Shown one piece after another: positions 8,123 to 15,903 of a DNA stretch of 64,000 nt. This DNA comes from CAWJNF01 sp963844235 (GTDB lineage: Bacteria > Actinomycetota > Thermoleophilia > Gaiellales > Gaiellaceae). A program made the position numbers and the translations under genes. The stretch's first letter is position 1. Each line of letters opens with the position of its first letter. Below the pieces are notes generated by a model, which did no database searches, was not told the DNA's origin, and saw only the letters and a list, made by a program, of their open reading frames with translations. Location of the stretch: the NCBI GenBank assembly GCA_963844235.1, contig CAWJNF010000006.1, positions 1 to 64,000 on the forward strand. Reading direction: 5' to 3'.

Positions 8123-8140
8123 TTCAAGTGATAGCTTGAA
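8123..8140. promoter_or_regulatory. Probable ArsR-type operator
   Basis: A perfect inverted repeat TTCAAG-N6-CTTGAA lies three bases before the ATG of the ArsR-rhodanese regulator, inside an AT-rich patch. Position and symmetry fit an autoregulatory winged-helix binding site that controls the whole operon. Confidence 0.6.
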
Positions 8141-8143
8141 GAT

Positions 8144-8809
8144 ATGTCGAGTGGTACGGCGAAGGCGGCGCTGTTCGACGCCCTGGCGTCGGTGGCACAG
8201 GGGCTCGGCAGCGGGCGGCGGGCGGAGATCGTGGACGTGCTCGCGCAGGGGGAGCGCTCGGTCGAGGAGATCGCGGTCGAGATCTCTCAGAGCGTGGCGA
8301 ACACGTCGCAGCATCTGCGGGTGCTCGCGCGGGCTGGGCTTGTGCGGACGCGGCGGGAGGGAACCCGGGTCTTCTACCGGCTGGCGAGCGAGCGGGTCGG
8401 CGATCTCTGGGCCGCCGTCCGCGACGTCGCGGTGCGGCACGTGGCCGAGGTGAGCGTTCTGGCGGAGGAGTACCTGGGCGAGCGGGACGGGGTCGAGCAG
8501 CTGTCGGCCGCGGAGCTCGAGCAACGGCTTGCGAGCGGCCAGGTGGTGGTGCTCGATGTTCGGCCGGAGCCGGAGTATCGGGCGGGTCACATCGCGGGCG
8601 CGCGTTCGGCCCCGATGTCCTCCCTGGAGGGGTTGGCCCCGAGGTTGCCGCGGCGGCGCGAGATCGTCGCCTATTGCCGTGGCCCGTACTGCGTGTACGC
8701 GGACGATGCCGTGCGTCTGCTGCGTGCCCGGGGGCTGAAGGCGCGCCGGCTTGACGTCGGGTTTCCCGAGTGGCGGCGCGCGGGGCTGCCGGTCGAGACA
8801 GCGGTCTGA
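8144..8809 (+). CDS. ArsR-family regulator fused to a rhodanese domain
   Basis: A 221-residue two-domain protein. Residues ~1-100 are an ArsR winged helix-turn-helix (recognition segment EEIAVEISQSVANTSQHLRVL; wing GTRVFYRLAS). Residues ~115-215 are a rhodanese domain with active-site loop VAYCRGPYCVYADDA, where the first Cys is the persulfide-forming residue. Such fusions are thought to sense sulfane sulfur or thiol-reactive metalloids and derepress their operon. It is the first gene of a packed operon (11 bases to the next gene) and probably represses itself through the palindrome at 8123. Confidence 0.85.
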   Translation: MSSGTAKAALFDALASVAQGLGSGRRAEIVDVLAQGERSVEEIAVEISQSVANTSQHLRVLARAGLVRTRREGTRVFYRLASERVGDLWAAVRDVAVRHVAEVSVLAEEYLGERDGVEQLSAAELEQRLASGQVVVLDVRPEPEYRAGHIAGARSAPMSSLEGLAPRLPRRREIVAYCRGPYCVYADDAVRLLRARGLKARRLDVGFPEWRRAGLPVETAV

Positions 8810-8820
8810 GAGGAGGCGAG

Positions 8821-9576
8821 GTGCTGCTGCGACCGTTCCTGAACGATGCGGGATCGTGCGCGAGCTACCTGTTCGGCTGCACGTCCCATTCCAGGCTGGC
8901 GGTGGTCGATCCGCATGCCGACTTGGTCGACGACTACGTTGCGGCTGCGGCGTCGATAGGCGCTCCGATCGTGTCGGTGTTCGAGACACACGTGCAGGCC
9001 GATCACGTCTCAGGGCTGCCGGCGCTCGTCGAGCGCACAGGCGCGACCGGTTACCTGCCGGCCGGGGCGGGCGTTGCGTTCGAGCACGTCGGGCTCGCCG
9101 ATAGCGAGGTGGTCGAACTCGGCAACACCGTCGTGACCGCGATTGCAACGCCGGGTCATGCGCCGGCCCATCACGCCTACGTAGTCGCCGACCGGCGCCG
9201 CGGCGACGAGGAGCCGTGGCTCGTGTTCAGCGGCGACTCGTTGCTGATCGGGGACGTGGGGCGGCCCGATCTGCACGTCGCCGGGGACGCGTCCGGCCAG
9301 GCGCGGCTGCTGCACGCGAGTCTCCGCCGCCTGCTCGAGCTGCCGGACCACGTCGTCGTCTACCCGAGTCACTACGGGGGTTCGGTTTGCGGGCGCGGTC
9401 TCTCCGCGAACCCGATCTCCTCGATCGGCTTCGAGCGCTCTCACAATGCGCTGCTCGCACTCACCGATGCGGACGCGTTCGCCGAGGCGCTGATCGCCGA
9501 CATGCCACCGCGGCCGGCGGACCAGGCGCGGATCGTCGCAGCCAACCGTTCGGGCTCCGTAAGCGCTACGGCATGA
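8821..9576 (+). CDS. MBL-fold hydrolase, persulfide-dioxygenase-like
   Basis: A 251-residue metallo-beta-lactamase-fold protein; GTG start with GAGAGGAGG ahead of it. Metal-binding motifs run in order: ETHVQADHVSG (HxxxDH), TPGHAPAHH and FSGDSLLIGDVGRPDL. The last, with its GRPDL, is typical of the ETHE1/persulfide dioxygenase branch, which oxidises glutathione or other persulfides to sulfite. Sitting between a rhodanese-type regulator and rhodanese genes, it probably removes sulfane sulfur. A glyoxalase II-like role cannot be excluded. Confidence 0.75.
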   Translation: MLLRPFLNDAGSCASYLFGCTSHSRLAVVDPHADLVDDYVAAAASIGAPIVSVFETHVQADHVSGLPALVERTGATGYLPAGAGVAFEHVGLADSEVVELGNTVVTAIATPGHAPAHHAYVVADRRRGDEEPWLVFSGDSLLIGDVGRPDLHVAGDASGQARLLHASLRRLLELPDHVVVYPSHYGGSVCGRGLSANPISSIGFERSHNALLALTDADAFAEALIADMPPRPADQARIVAANRSGSVSATA

Positions 9577-9600
9577 CGTCTGCGGTAGAGCTGGGCCTGC

Positions 9601-10827
9601 GTGCGAACGCACGCCAGTTCGCGCCTCCTCGTCGCCCTCAACGCGCTGGTCGGAGCCATGGTCGGGCTCGAACGGAGCGTGCTCCCGCTCGTCGGGAAGG
9701 AGGATTTCGGGCTGAGCTCGAGCACTGCGATCCTCGCCTTCGTGGTTGCCTTCGGAGCGGCGAAGGCGTTCACGAATCTCGGTGCGGGCGAGCTGGCCGG
9801 ACGGGTCGGCCGCAAGCGGCTGCTGGTTGCCGGCTGGCTGGTCGCACTGCCGGTGCCGCTGCTGATCGGGCTCGCGCCTTCCTGGTGGTTCATCGTCGCC
9901 GCCAACCTGCTGCTCGGCGTCAACCAGGGGCTCGCCTGGTCCATGACCGTGGTGATGAAGATCGATCTCGCCGGGCCGCGCCGCCGCGGCCTGGCGCTCG
10001 GCCTCAACGAGGCGGCCGGCTACCTCGGGGTCGCCGCGGCAGCGTTCGCGACCGGGGCGCTGGCCGCGAGCTTCGCACCGCGCACGATCGTCTGGGTCGG
10101 AGCCGCGCTGATCGCGGTCGCCGGTCTGCTGATCAGCGTCTTCGCAGTGCGCGACACGGGCGCGCATGTCGCCCACGAGCAAGCGGCGCAAGGCGACCGC
10201 GCTCCAGCGCACCGCGGGCTGTGGGACGCATTCAGGCAGGCGAGCCTGCGCGATCCGATCCTGCGCTCCTGCAACCAGGCCGGCCTGGTCAACAACCTCA
10301 ACGACGCGCTGGCCTGGGGGCTCGCGCCCCTCTACCTCGCCGCGCACGGCGGGAGCGTGCGCGAGATCGCCGTCGTCGCCGCCGCCTACCCCGTCGTCTG
10401 GGGAGCCGGGCAGCTTCTCACCGGTTGGCTCTCCGACCACACGGGCCGAAAGCCGCTGATCAGCGCCGGCATGCTCGTCCAGGCCGGCGCGCTCGGCGTC
10501 CTCGTCGCGGGCGACGGCGCCTTCACGCCCGCGCTCGTCGCCGCAGTCCTGCTCGGGGTCGGCACGGCGATGGTGTATCCGACGCTGATCGCGGCCGTCT
10601 CGGACGCCAGCCAACCGCGCGATCGCGCGCGCGTCGTCGGTGTCTACCGGTTCTGGCGCGACTTCGGCTTCGTACTCGGCGCCCTGATCGCCGGCATCGG
10701 GGCCGACGCGACCTCGGCCAGCACTGCCATCGTCATCGTGGCCGCGCTCACCGCCGCGAGCGGCCTCGTGGTGGCCGCGACCTCCTGGCAGCCGCGGCCC
10801 GCGCTTCGACCCGCATCCACTCCCTAG
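9601..10827 (+). CDS. MFS transporter
   Basis: A 408-residue protein with about twelve hydrophobic segments and the MFS loop signatures GELAGRVGRKRLLVAG (between TM2 and TM3) and GWLSDHTGRKPLISAG (between TM8 and TM9). GTG start, 24 bases after the MBL gene. MFS proteins of this type are common in arsenic/metalloid resistance operons as efflux pumps for organoarsenicals or metalloid conjugates. That role is inferred from the operon; the sequence alone does not give the substrate. Confidence 0.75.
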   Translation: MRTHASSRLLVALNALVGAMVGLERSVLPLVGKEDFGLSSSTAILAFVVAFGAAKAFTNLGAGELAGRVGRKRLLVAGWLVALPVPLLIGLAPSWWFIVAANLLLGVNQGLAWSMTVVMKIDLAGPRRRGLALGLNEAAGYLGVAAAAFATGALAASFAPRTIVWVGAALIAVAGLLISVFAVRDTGAHVAHEQAAQGDRAPAHRGLWDAFRQASLRDPILRSCNQAGLVNNLNDALAWGLAPLYLAAHGGSVREIAVVAAAYPVVWGAGQLLTGWLSDHTGRKPLISAGMLVQAGALGVLVAGDGAFTPALVAAVLLGVGTAMVYPTLIAAVSDASQPRDRARVVGVYRFWRDFGFVLGALIAGIGADATSASTAIVIVAALTAASGLVVAATSWQPRPALRPASTP

Positions 10828-10846
10828 ACGAAGGAGACCACCGCCG

Positions 10847-10933
10847 ATGCCAAGCATGCTCGAGTCCACGCTCCAGTGGTGGGTTGCCGGGCCGATCCTA
10901 GGCCTCGTCAATGTCGAGGAGGGAGGTCGCTGA
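10847..10933 (+). pseudogene. YeeE/YedE-type transporter remnant (28 codons)
   Basis: After a GAAGGAGA ribosome site, an ATG-initiated 28-codon frame reads MPSMLESTLQWWVAGPILGL and then VNVEEGGR before a TGA. WWVAGPILGL matches the first membrane segment of YeeE/YedE sulfur-compound (thiosulfate) transporters, and NVEEGGR looks like a C-terminal tail. An internal deletion apparently removed ~300 codons in frame, leaving start, stop and the TGATG coupling to the next gene intact. It may survive only as a translated leader. Confidence 0.5.
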
Positions 10934-11734
10934 TGGCCGTTGACGTCGAGATCGATGTCGATCTGCTGCGAAGCGAGATCAAGAAGACCTACGCCTGCGT
11001 CTCCGAGGAGCCGGAGCGCGACTTCATATTTCCAACGGGCCGCGTCTGGGCGGAAGACCTCGGCTACCCGCCGGAGCTGGCGAACGTTCCCGATGCCGCC
11101 GTGGAATCGTTCGCCGGCGTCGCCAACCCCTGGGAGATCGGGCCGGCTCCGGCCCGGTGAACGTGTGCTCGATCTCGGCTCGGGGGCCGGCACCGACGCC
11201 TTGATCGCCGCCCAGATGGTCGGCCAGCAGGGCCACGTAACCGGCATCGACATGACACCCGAGATCCTGGCCAAAGCTGTCACTGCCGCACAGGCGATGG
11301 GTGCCGCGAACGTCGAGTTCGTCGAAGCCGAAGCCGAGCGGCTGCCATTCGACGACGAGAGCTTCGATGTCGTGATCTCGAACGGCGTGATCGATCTGGT
11401 TCCCGACAAGGACGCTGTTTTCGCCGAGCTCTACCGTGTGCTGACACCCGGCGGGCGCATGCAGGTCGCCGACGTGACGATCCAACAGCCGGTCAGCGCC
11501 GAGGGACGACGCAACATCGAGCTGTGGACCGGCTGAATTGCCGGAGCGCTGCTGGAAGCAGCGTACGCCGAACTCCTTCAACGACACGGCTTCGAGCGCA
11601 TCGAGACCGGGCAGTTGGTCGACACGTACGCCCGATCGAAGTTCGAAGACACTCGTCGCAAGGCGAAGAAATACGGTGCTCGGGGCACCACCCTGAAGGC
11701 ACACAAGCCCCTACGAATGAGGAGCTCACCGTGA
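10933..11734 (+). CDS. ArsM-like methyltransferase with in-frame UGA (candidate selenoprotein; one frameshift)
   Basis: With one extra C removed near 11149 the gene reads as 266 residues, normal for the ArsM (arsenite/metalloid methyltransferase) group. It has an N-terminal KKTYACVSEE segment, SAM motif I RVLDLGSGAGTDAL, GIDMTPEIL, and ISNGVIDLVPDK after strand 4. At residue ~201 an in-frame TGA (11534-11536) sits between ELWTG and IAGALLEAAY. ArsM proteins carry a conserved metalloid-binding Cys in this motif. Translation continues in frame for 65 more codons to a TGA at 11732-11734 that overlaps the next GTG (GTGA). A hairpin follows the UGA at SECIS distance. Selenocysteine is therefore plausible; a nonsense mutation in an already frameshifted gene is the alternative. 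Confidence 0.6.
11547..11563 (+). promoter_or_regulatory. SECIS-like hairpin after the UGA of the ArsM-like gene
   Basis: A perfect seven-base stem, CGCTGCT paired with AGCAGCG, carries the loop GGA. The loop begins 17 bases after the UGA at 11534-11536. Bacterial SECIS elements need a short stem with G in the first loop positions about 16-37 bases from the UGA, so spacing, stem and loop all fit. No bulged U is present. Confidence 0.5.
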
Positions 11735-12453
11735 CGTGGCTGCTCGATCCCGAAGGCGCCCACCTGGCTGCACTTAGGCGGTTGGGCGATTTCCGCGGCA
11801 AGCGCGTGCTCGAGCTCGGCTGCGGTGACGGCCGACTCACCGTGGGCATCGCGCGCGACGCAGCGCACGTGTTCGCCTTCGATCCCGCAGCCGACGCGAT
11901 AGAGCGGGCACGACTCTCTCTTCCGCGCGAGCTCAGCCAACGCGCCAGCTTCCGCGTCGCTTCGGGCAAGGAGATCGAGCTCGAACCACGCTCCTTTGAC
12001 CTCGCCGTCTTCTCCTGGTCACTGTGATGAGTCGAGCCCGAGGACGTCGTGGACGTCCTGCGCAACATGGTTGAGGCAGTCAAGCAGGGCGGGCTCGTCT
12101 TCGACCTGCAGGTGATCCGTCCGAACGCCGTTGTCGAAGCGGACGGGCGCGTCCTGTGCGAGATCGACGGCGAGCCGGTCTTTCGCGGAGCCGATGCCGC
12201 CGTGGCCGCGATCGACACCCTCGGCGCCGACGGATGGCTCGTCGAGCAGGCCGTCGACGACCACGACGTGCTCAAGCACTACACGAGCGGCGCCGACCTC
12301 ATCGCCGATTTCGCCGGCAAGCAGCGGAGGCTGCCCGAACACGCGCTTCCGTCACTGAGCTCGCTCGGGCGGCCCTGCGCCGTGCGTGAGCGCTGTCGCC
12401 TGCGCCGGCTCGAGATACCACGAACCGCTGGACAGACCGCTCAGCTGAGCTGA
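11731..12453 (+). CDS. SAM-dependent methyltransferase with two adjacent in-frame UGAs (candidate selenoprotein)
   Basis: A GTG start (ribosome site GAGGAG) overlaps the previous stop. Read through, the product is 240 residues. SAM motif I is KRVLELGCGDGRLTVGI (about residues 24-40), then FAFDPAADAIERA and a motif after strand 4, LAVFSWSL, at residues 91-98. Codons 99-100 are TGA TGA (12025-12030). The frame then continues as VEPEDVVDVLRNMVEAVKQGG, the expected next helix and strand of the same fold, to a TGA at 12451 that overlaps the rhodanese ATG (TGATG). Related methyltransferases may have Cys-Cys here. No frameshift is evident. An eight-base perfect hairpin with a GTG loop follows 18 bases after the second UGA. 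Confidence 0.6.
12041..12059 (+). promoter_or_regulatory. SECIS-like hairpin after the double UGA
   Basis: A perfect eight-base stem, AGGACGTC paired with GACGTCCT, closes a GTG loop. The loop starts 18 bases after the second UGA (12028-12030) and 21 after the first. E. coli fdhF, as I recall it, also has 18 bases from UGA to its G-U-containing apical loop. The loop here presents GU at its first two positions. Confidence 0.55.
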
Positions 12454-12918
12454 TGGTGGAGGGCATGCACGCGGGTGCGGGACGGCGAACGCTCGACGAG
12501 CTCCTCGAGGCGGCCGAGGCGCGGATCAACCGCCTCGAGCCGAGCGAAGCGCTCGCGGCGTTCGAACGGGGCGCGCTCCTGATCGACATTCGCTCCGATC
12601 TCGAGCGCAACCGGGACGGGATCGTTCCCGGCTCGCTCCACATCCCGCGCACCGTGCTCGAATGGCGGCTTGCCCCCGACAGCCAATGGCGGAGCCCACA
12701 CGTCGGCGGGCTCGACCAGCAGATTCTGCTGCTCTGCGACCACGGCTGCTCCTCCATCCTCGCCGCCGCAACCCTCGCCGAGCTCGGCTTCGCCGAAGCA
12801 GGTCGACGTGATCGGCGGCTTCGCCGCCTGGCGCGACGCCGGACTCCCGACCGCGCCCGCCCCTCGAGCACAATGGGGGGCCGGAGAGCTTCCGGGCATG
12901 CGTCCGCCGGACAACTAG
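12453..12918 (+). CDS. Rhodanese-domain sulfurtransferase (single frameshift)
   Basis: Starts at an ATG overlapping the preceding stop. A rhodanese domain is clear: ALLIDIRSDLERNRDGIVPG, HIPRTVLEWRL, and the active-site loop LLLCDHGCSSILAA with the catalytic Cys. Near 12806 one extra base shifts the frame. In the second frame the protein ends properly with VDVIGGFAAWRDAGLPTAPAP and a TAG at 12916. Allowing for the insertion it is 154 residues, normal for this small rhodanese type. It is the last gene of the operon and would supply or remove sulfane sulfur. The shift may be a sequencing error. Confidence 0.65.
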
Positions 12919-13302
12919 CTACGACCGGCGACGAGGCGGGCGTGCGCTGGTGGAGAGCATGCCCTCTTTGGGAGCGGCGCAGAGGTCCCTCGGAGGAGAC
13001 ACTCCACATGTCGCGAGCCGCGCCCACTCGGGAATCCGCCCGTCGGCGCTGGCTCGAACACAGGAGTGAGCGTCTCGGACACCGGCGCCGGGCGACAGGT
13101 GGGACTCTGGGCTTGGCTGGAGACGCTGAGGCCCTATATCCGGCGCGTGGTGGCAATCGACGAGGACTTGACTGCCCTCGCGACTGCTCCAAGAGTCTGG
13201 CTTAGGATGTCCGACGCAGGGAGCCATGACAATGGGTCGAGCCGAGCCGAGTTCGGCTGAGCGGTTCGAGACGGCATGTGGCCGGGAGAGGTTGATGCCG
13301 AG
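12919..13302. other. Intergenic, no supported gene
   Basis: Several short frames are open, and one includes a reasonable-looking segment (VGLWAWLETLRPYIRRVVAI), but none has a start, ribosome site or recognisable family. I see no terminator or clear promoter. Confidence 0.4.
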
Positions 13303-13704
13303 ATGACCGCGCATGGAGGTCTTGATAGGGCTCGCATCCGTGACCTCCATGGAGCCGAGCTTGCTCGCTTCCGGGACGCTCGCCCGGCGACTCTTGCGCT
13401 GCTCGAGCGAGCCAACCGCCACATGCCAAACGGGACGCCGATGTCGTGGATGGCGATCTACAACGAGCAGCCGATCTATGTCGATCATGGCGACGGCAGC
13501 GGGTTCACGGATGTCGATGGCTTCTTCTATCTGGACTTCAACGCCTCGGACATGGCGATGTTCTGCGGGCATGCGCATCCCTCGATTGTCCGCGCGATCA
13601 GGGCCCAGGCCGAGCGCTCGACGCAGTTTCTTCTCCCGACCGAGGTGTCGGTCGAGGTCGCAGAGGAGCTTGCCAGACGCTACCCGGTCAGCATGTGGTT
13701 GTGA
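13303..13704 (+). pseudogene. Class III aminotransferase (glutamate-1-semialdehyde mutase type), N-terminal fragment
   Basis: About 133 residues: an N-terminal helical part, then NRHMPNGTPMSWMAIYNEQPIYVDHGDGSGFTDVDG, the strand FYLDFNASDMAMFCGHAHPSIV and the helix leading to TEVSVEVAEELARRY. This is the N-terminal domain of PLP-dependent class III aminotransferases related to HemL. It stops at MWL-TGA just where family members continue (MWQFTLS-type). The PLP lysine, cofactor-binding domain and ~300 residues are absent, so the gene is truncated. The DNA after the break has a different, phage-like character. Confidence 0.7.
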
Positions 13705-13812
13705 ACGTCGTCCGGCCGACCGGTCGTACAGCGTAGTGCCGGATGAGGGTTCGCCGGTTGAAATCGGCCAGTTGAGCCATCGGCGTCCGCTGTATCGTCG
13801 AAACTGTCCTGA

Positions 13813-14231
13813 GATGAACCCGACCGGTCATCCTGCCACGCTTGTCGCTCGCCACCCGGGTAACTCCAACCGGCTCGTTCATGGCGCCTACTCGGCCGAT
13901 CCGGACCTTGCGGCTCGGGATGAGGCGCTCGTCGAGGAGCTTCTCGGGCTCCCAGCACGTCATTGCGGCCGATCGGCTTGCGATCGAGCGTGTGGCTCTT
14001 CTTGTGGCGCAGCTTCGGCGGATCGAGGCGGCGCTCTCGGACGGTCGAGTCGAAAGCAGGCGGGGCAGCGCGCGCGATCTCATCGATGTCTACCGGCGTC
14101 TGAGCGCGGAGCTTCGGGAGTGGCTTGACCGTCTCGGTTTGACGCCTCGTGGGAGGGCGGAGTGGGCACGTTCGCTTGCCGGGGGCTCCCTTTCAGACGA
14201 GATTCGGCGTCGTATCGAGGAGGCCGGGTGA
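13813..14231 (+). pseudogene. Phage-like small protein (terminase small-subunit-like), frameshifted
   Basis: ATG at 13813 opens NPTGHPATLVARHPGNSNRL and VHGAYSADPDLAARDEALVEELLGLP. Near 13950 the sensible protein moves to another frame and continues HVIAADRLAIERVALLVAQL, then ALSDGRVESRRGSARDLIDV and LGLTPRGRAEWARSL to a TGA at 14229. One missing base would join them into ~139 residues. The sequence recalls small phage packaging or portal-adjacent proteins (P27-type small terminases), which is a tentative match. Its stop overlaps the next start (GTGA), so the two genes form a unit. Confidence 0.4.
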
Positions 14232-14617
14232 ACCGGGATCTGCGACGCGCGGTGCTCGAGGCCATCGTGCTTTCCGTGAATGCAACGCCTGGGGATCGGT
14301 TGCGCGCGATCGAGCACCTCGAACGCTATGACCAGGAGGAGAGGCAGCCGTTCGCCGACGAAGTGGACGGGCTATCTGAGGAGGAGCTCGACGCTGAGTG
14401 GGCCCTCTTGGTGGCTCCGGTCTACGGCGGCGAGGGCTTGATCCGTGAAGCGTGCTCGTCCGAGCCGGAGAACGTGCTGGCACGGCTCCTTCACGACATT
14501 CTGTTTGAGGGCGAACGGTTCCCTGACGTGCACGCGGCGTTTGTCGCAGAGATCGACCGTCGCGCCGTGCTGCATGCGCGGACTCTTTCGCGAGGGTCCG
14601 CGGATTCAGGTCGTTAG
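14228..14617 (+). CDS. Uncharacterised acidic protein in phage-like pair
   Basis: A 129-residue protein starting at a GTG that overlaps the preceding stop (GTGA), so it is translationally coupled to the terminase-like gene. It is mostly helical and acidic (PFADEVDGLSEEELDAEWALL) without membrane segments or cysteine motifs beyond EACSSEPENV. I do not recognise the family. Its end overlaps the end of the convergent gene at 14606 by 12 bases. Confidence 0.5.
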   Translation: MNRDLRRAVLEAIVLSVNATPGDRLRAIEHLERYDQEERQPFADEVDGLSEEELDAEWALLVAPVYGGEGLIREACSSEPENVLARLLHDILFEGERFPDVHAAFVAEIDRRAVLHARTLSRGSADSGR

Positions 14618-15292
14618 TTCTCGGGAGCGGGCAGCGGGTCCTGCGATGGTCGCCGCCTGGAAGGCGCGTCCTCGCCTGAGCCTCCGGCTCTCTCGAAGTA
14701 TCCGCTCGTGGCCGTGGCGCCTAGCCCGCTGATACCAGCTGGCGAGTTCGCCAGCAACCCGCGGATCATCTCGCCAGCCCGACGGTAGCCTCCCGGCCGC
14801 ATACACGGCCCACGGCCATGCGCCCAGCTCGGCCCACACGTTGTCCCCCGTGCGAACTACCCGCTGAACGCTCCTGTAATAGAACACCGCCGACCCACCG
14901 GGCGGGTGACCCATCCACTGCCCGGTGTCCTTCAGGTGTAGGTAGGCGCTCGCCTCGGCGGCTGGCATGCCTTCGATGCGGATCAAATAGCTGGCCTCGA
15001 TGCACAAACGAGAGTTACGGCCGGGATGGCGGGTGGGGCTCCGAACCGCCTTCTCCGTGTCCGCCCGGATGACGTCCAGGTCGAGCGTGGGCTCGCGGAT
15101 GCGCGGGACAAGAAGGCCGTCGAGGCCAGTGATGTCACCGCCGAGCTCCAACACGCGAGAGAGCCACGGCTCGAGCGCCGGAGGCTCCGCCCGCCCGGTG
15201 CGCCATGCGGCCTCAGGTGCTGCTCGCTGCAGACAAGTAGGCGGTAAGCCGTACTCCGCGACCAGTAGTTGCCCGTAGCGAGGGCGGTGTTC
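14606..15292 (-). CDS. Uncharacterised protein, probably 5'-truncated
   Basis: The minus-strand frame is open from 15292 to 14606. A TTG at 15154 is a possible start, but convincing protein sequence extends upstream: YGQLLVAEYGLPPTCLQRAA, then AWRTGRAEPPALEPWL. No good start codon or ribosome site occurs before the TGA at 15293-15295, so the N-terminus is probably lost or shifted. The rest (FYYRSVQRVVRTGDNVWAEL, WPWAVYAAGRLP) suggests a soluble, tryptophan-rich protein of unknown function, perhaps part of the same phage-like block. Confidence 0.45.
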   Translation of the reverse strand, partial: EHRPRYGQLLVAEYGLPPTCLQRAAPEAAWRTGRAEPPALEPWLSRVLELGGDITGLDGLLVPRIREPTLDLDVIRADTEKAVRSPTRHPGRNSRLCIEASYLIRIEGMPAAEASAYLHLKDTGQWMGHPPGGSAVFYYRSVQRVVRTGDNVWAELGAWPWAVYAAGRLPSGWRDDPRVAGELASWYQRARRHGHERILRESRRLRRGRAFQAATIAGPAARSRELTT

Positions 15293-15369
15293 TCACCGAT
15301 GGCACGGGGCTCGCGGAGGTCGACACTCGAAGCATGAATCCGCAGACAGCAGAACGGGAGGAGATCGAG

Positions 15370-15879
15370 ATGAAGCGCGTGCTGGTCGCCTACGCAACCA
15401 AGAAGGGGTCCACCCGGGAGGTCGCCGAGGCAATCGCGGCGGCGCTAATCGAGGAGGGCTGCGATGCCGAGTTGCGCCCCGCTGCAGAGATCGAGCACGT
15501 GAACGTCTACGACGGTGTCGTGCTCGGCGGATCGCTTTACATGGGTCGCTGGCACAGAGACGCGAGGGGCTTTCTTCGCCGGCACCGAGGAGCCCTCACG
15601 ACCGTTCCGTTGGCGGTGTTCGGCATGGGTCCTTTGACGCTCGCGGACAAGGATGTTGCTGGCGCCCGGAAGCAGCTCGACCACGCGCTCTCCAAGGTGC
15701 CCGAGGTCGAGCCCGCGAGCGTCGCGATCTTCGGCGGCGTCGTCGCTCCGGAGACGCTCAGCTTCCCGTTCAACCATATGCCGGCATCGGACGAACGGAA
15801 CTGGGACACGATCCGCTCGTGGAGCCGCGAGTTCGCGGAGTCCCTTGAATCCGAGACGCTCGCCCGGGCCACCAGCTGA
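15370..15879 (+). CDS. Flavodoxin-domain protein (HemG/menaquinone-dependent protoporphyrinogen oxidase type)
   Basis: A 169-residue flavodoxin-like protein. The start MKRVLVAYATKKGSTREVAE holds the FMN phosphate-binding loop (T-x-x-G-S-T). The VVLGGSLYMGRWH segment and VAVFGMGP-like strand are the other FMN-contacting loops. Length and VYDGVVLGGSLYMG resemble HemG-type proteins rather than electron-transfer flavodoxins. ATG at 15370 follows GGGAGGAGATCGAG; an in-frame ATG at 15334 lacks a better site. Probably a cytoplasmic FMN oxidoreductase; its substrate is unproven. Confidence 0.7.
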   Translation: MKRVLVAYATKKGSTREVAEAIAAALIEEGCDAELRPAAEIEHVNVYDGVVLGGSLYMGRWHRDARGFLRRHRGALTTVPLAVFGMGPLTLADKDVAGARKQLDHALSKVPEVEPASVAIFGGVVAPETLSFPFNHMPASDERNWDTIRSWSREFAESLESETLARATS

Positions 15880-15903
15880 CGGTCCAAACACGCCCGTTAC
15901 TAG

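Noticed and set aside
9010..11409. 799-codon minus-strand open frame
   Set aside because: It runs antisense to the MBL, MFS and ArsM-like genes, has Arg/Asp/Gly-rich low-complexity composition and no domain. It is a shadow of high-GC coding DNA.
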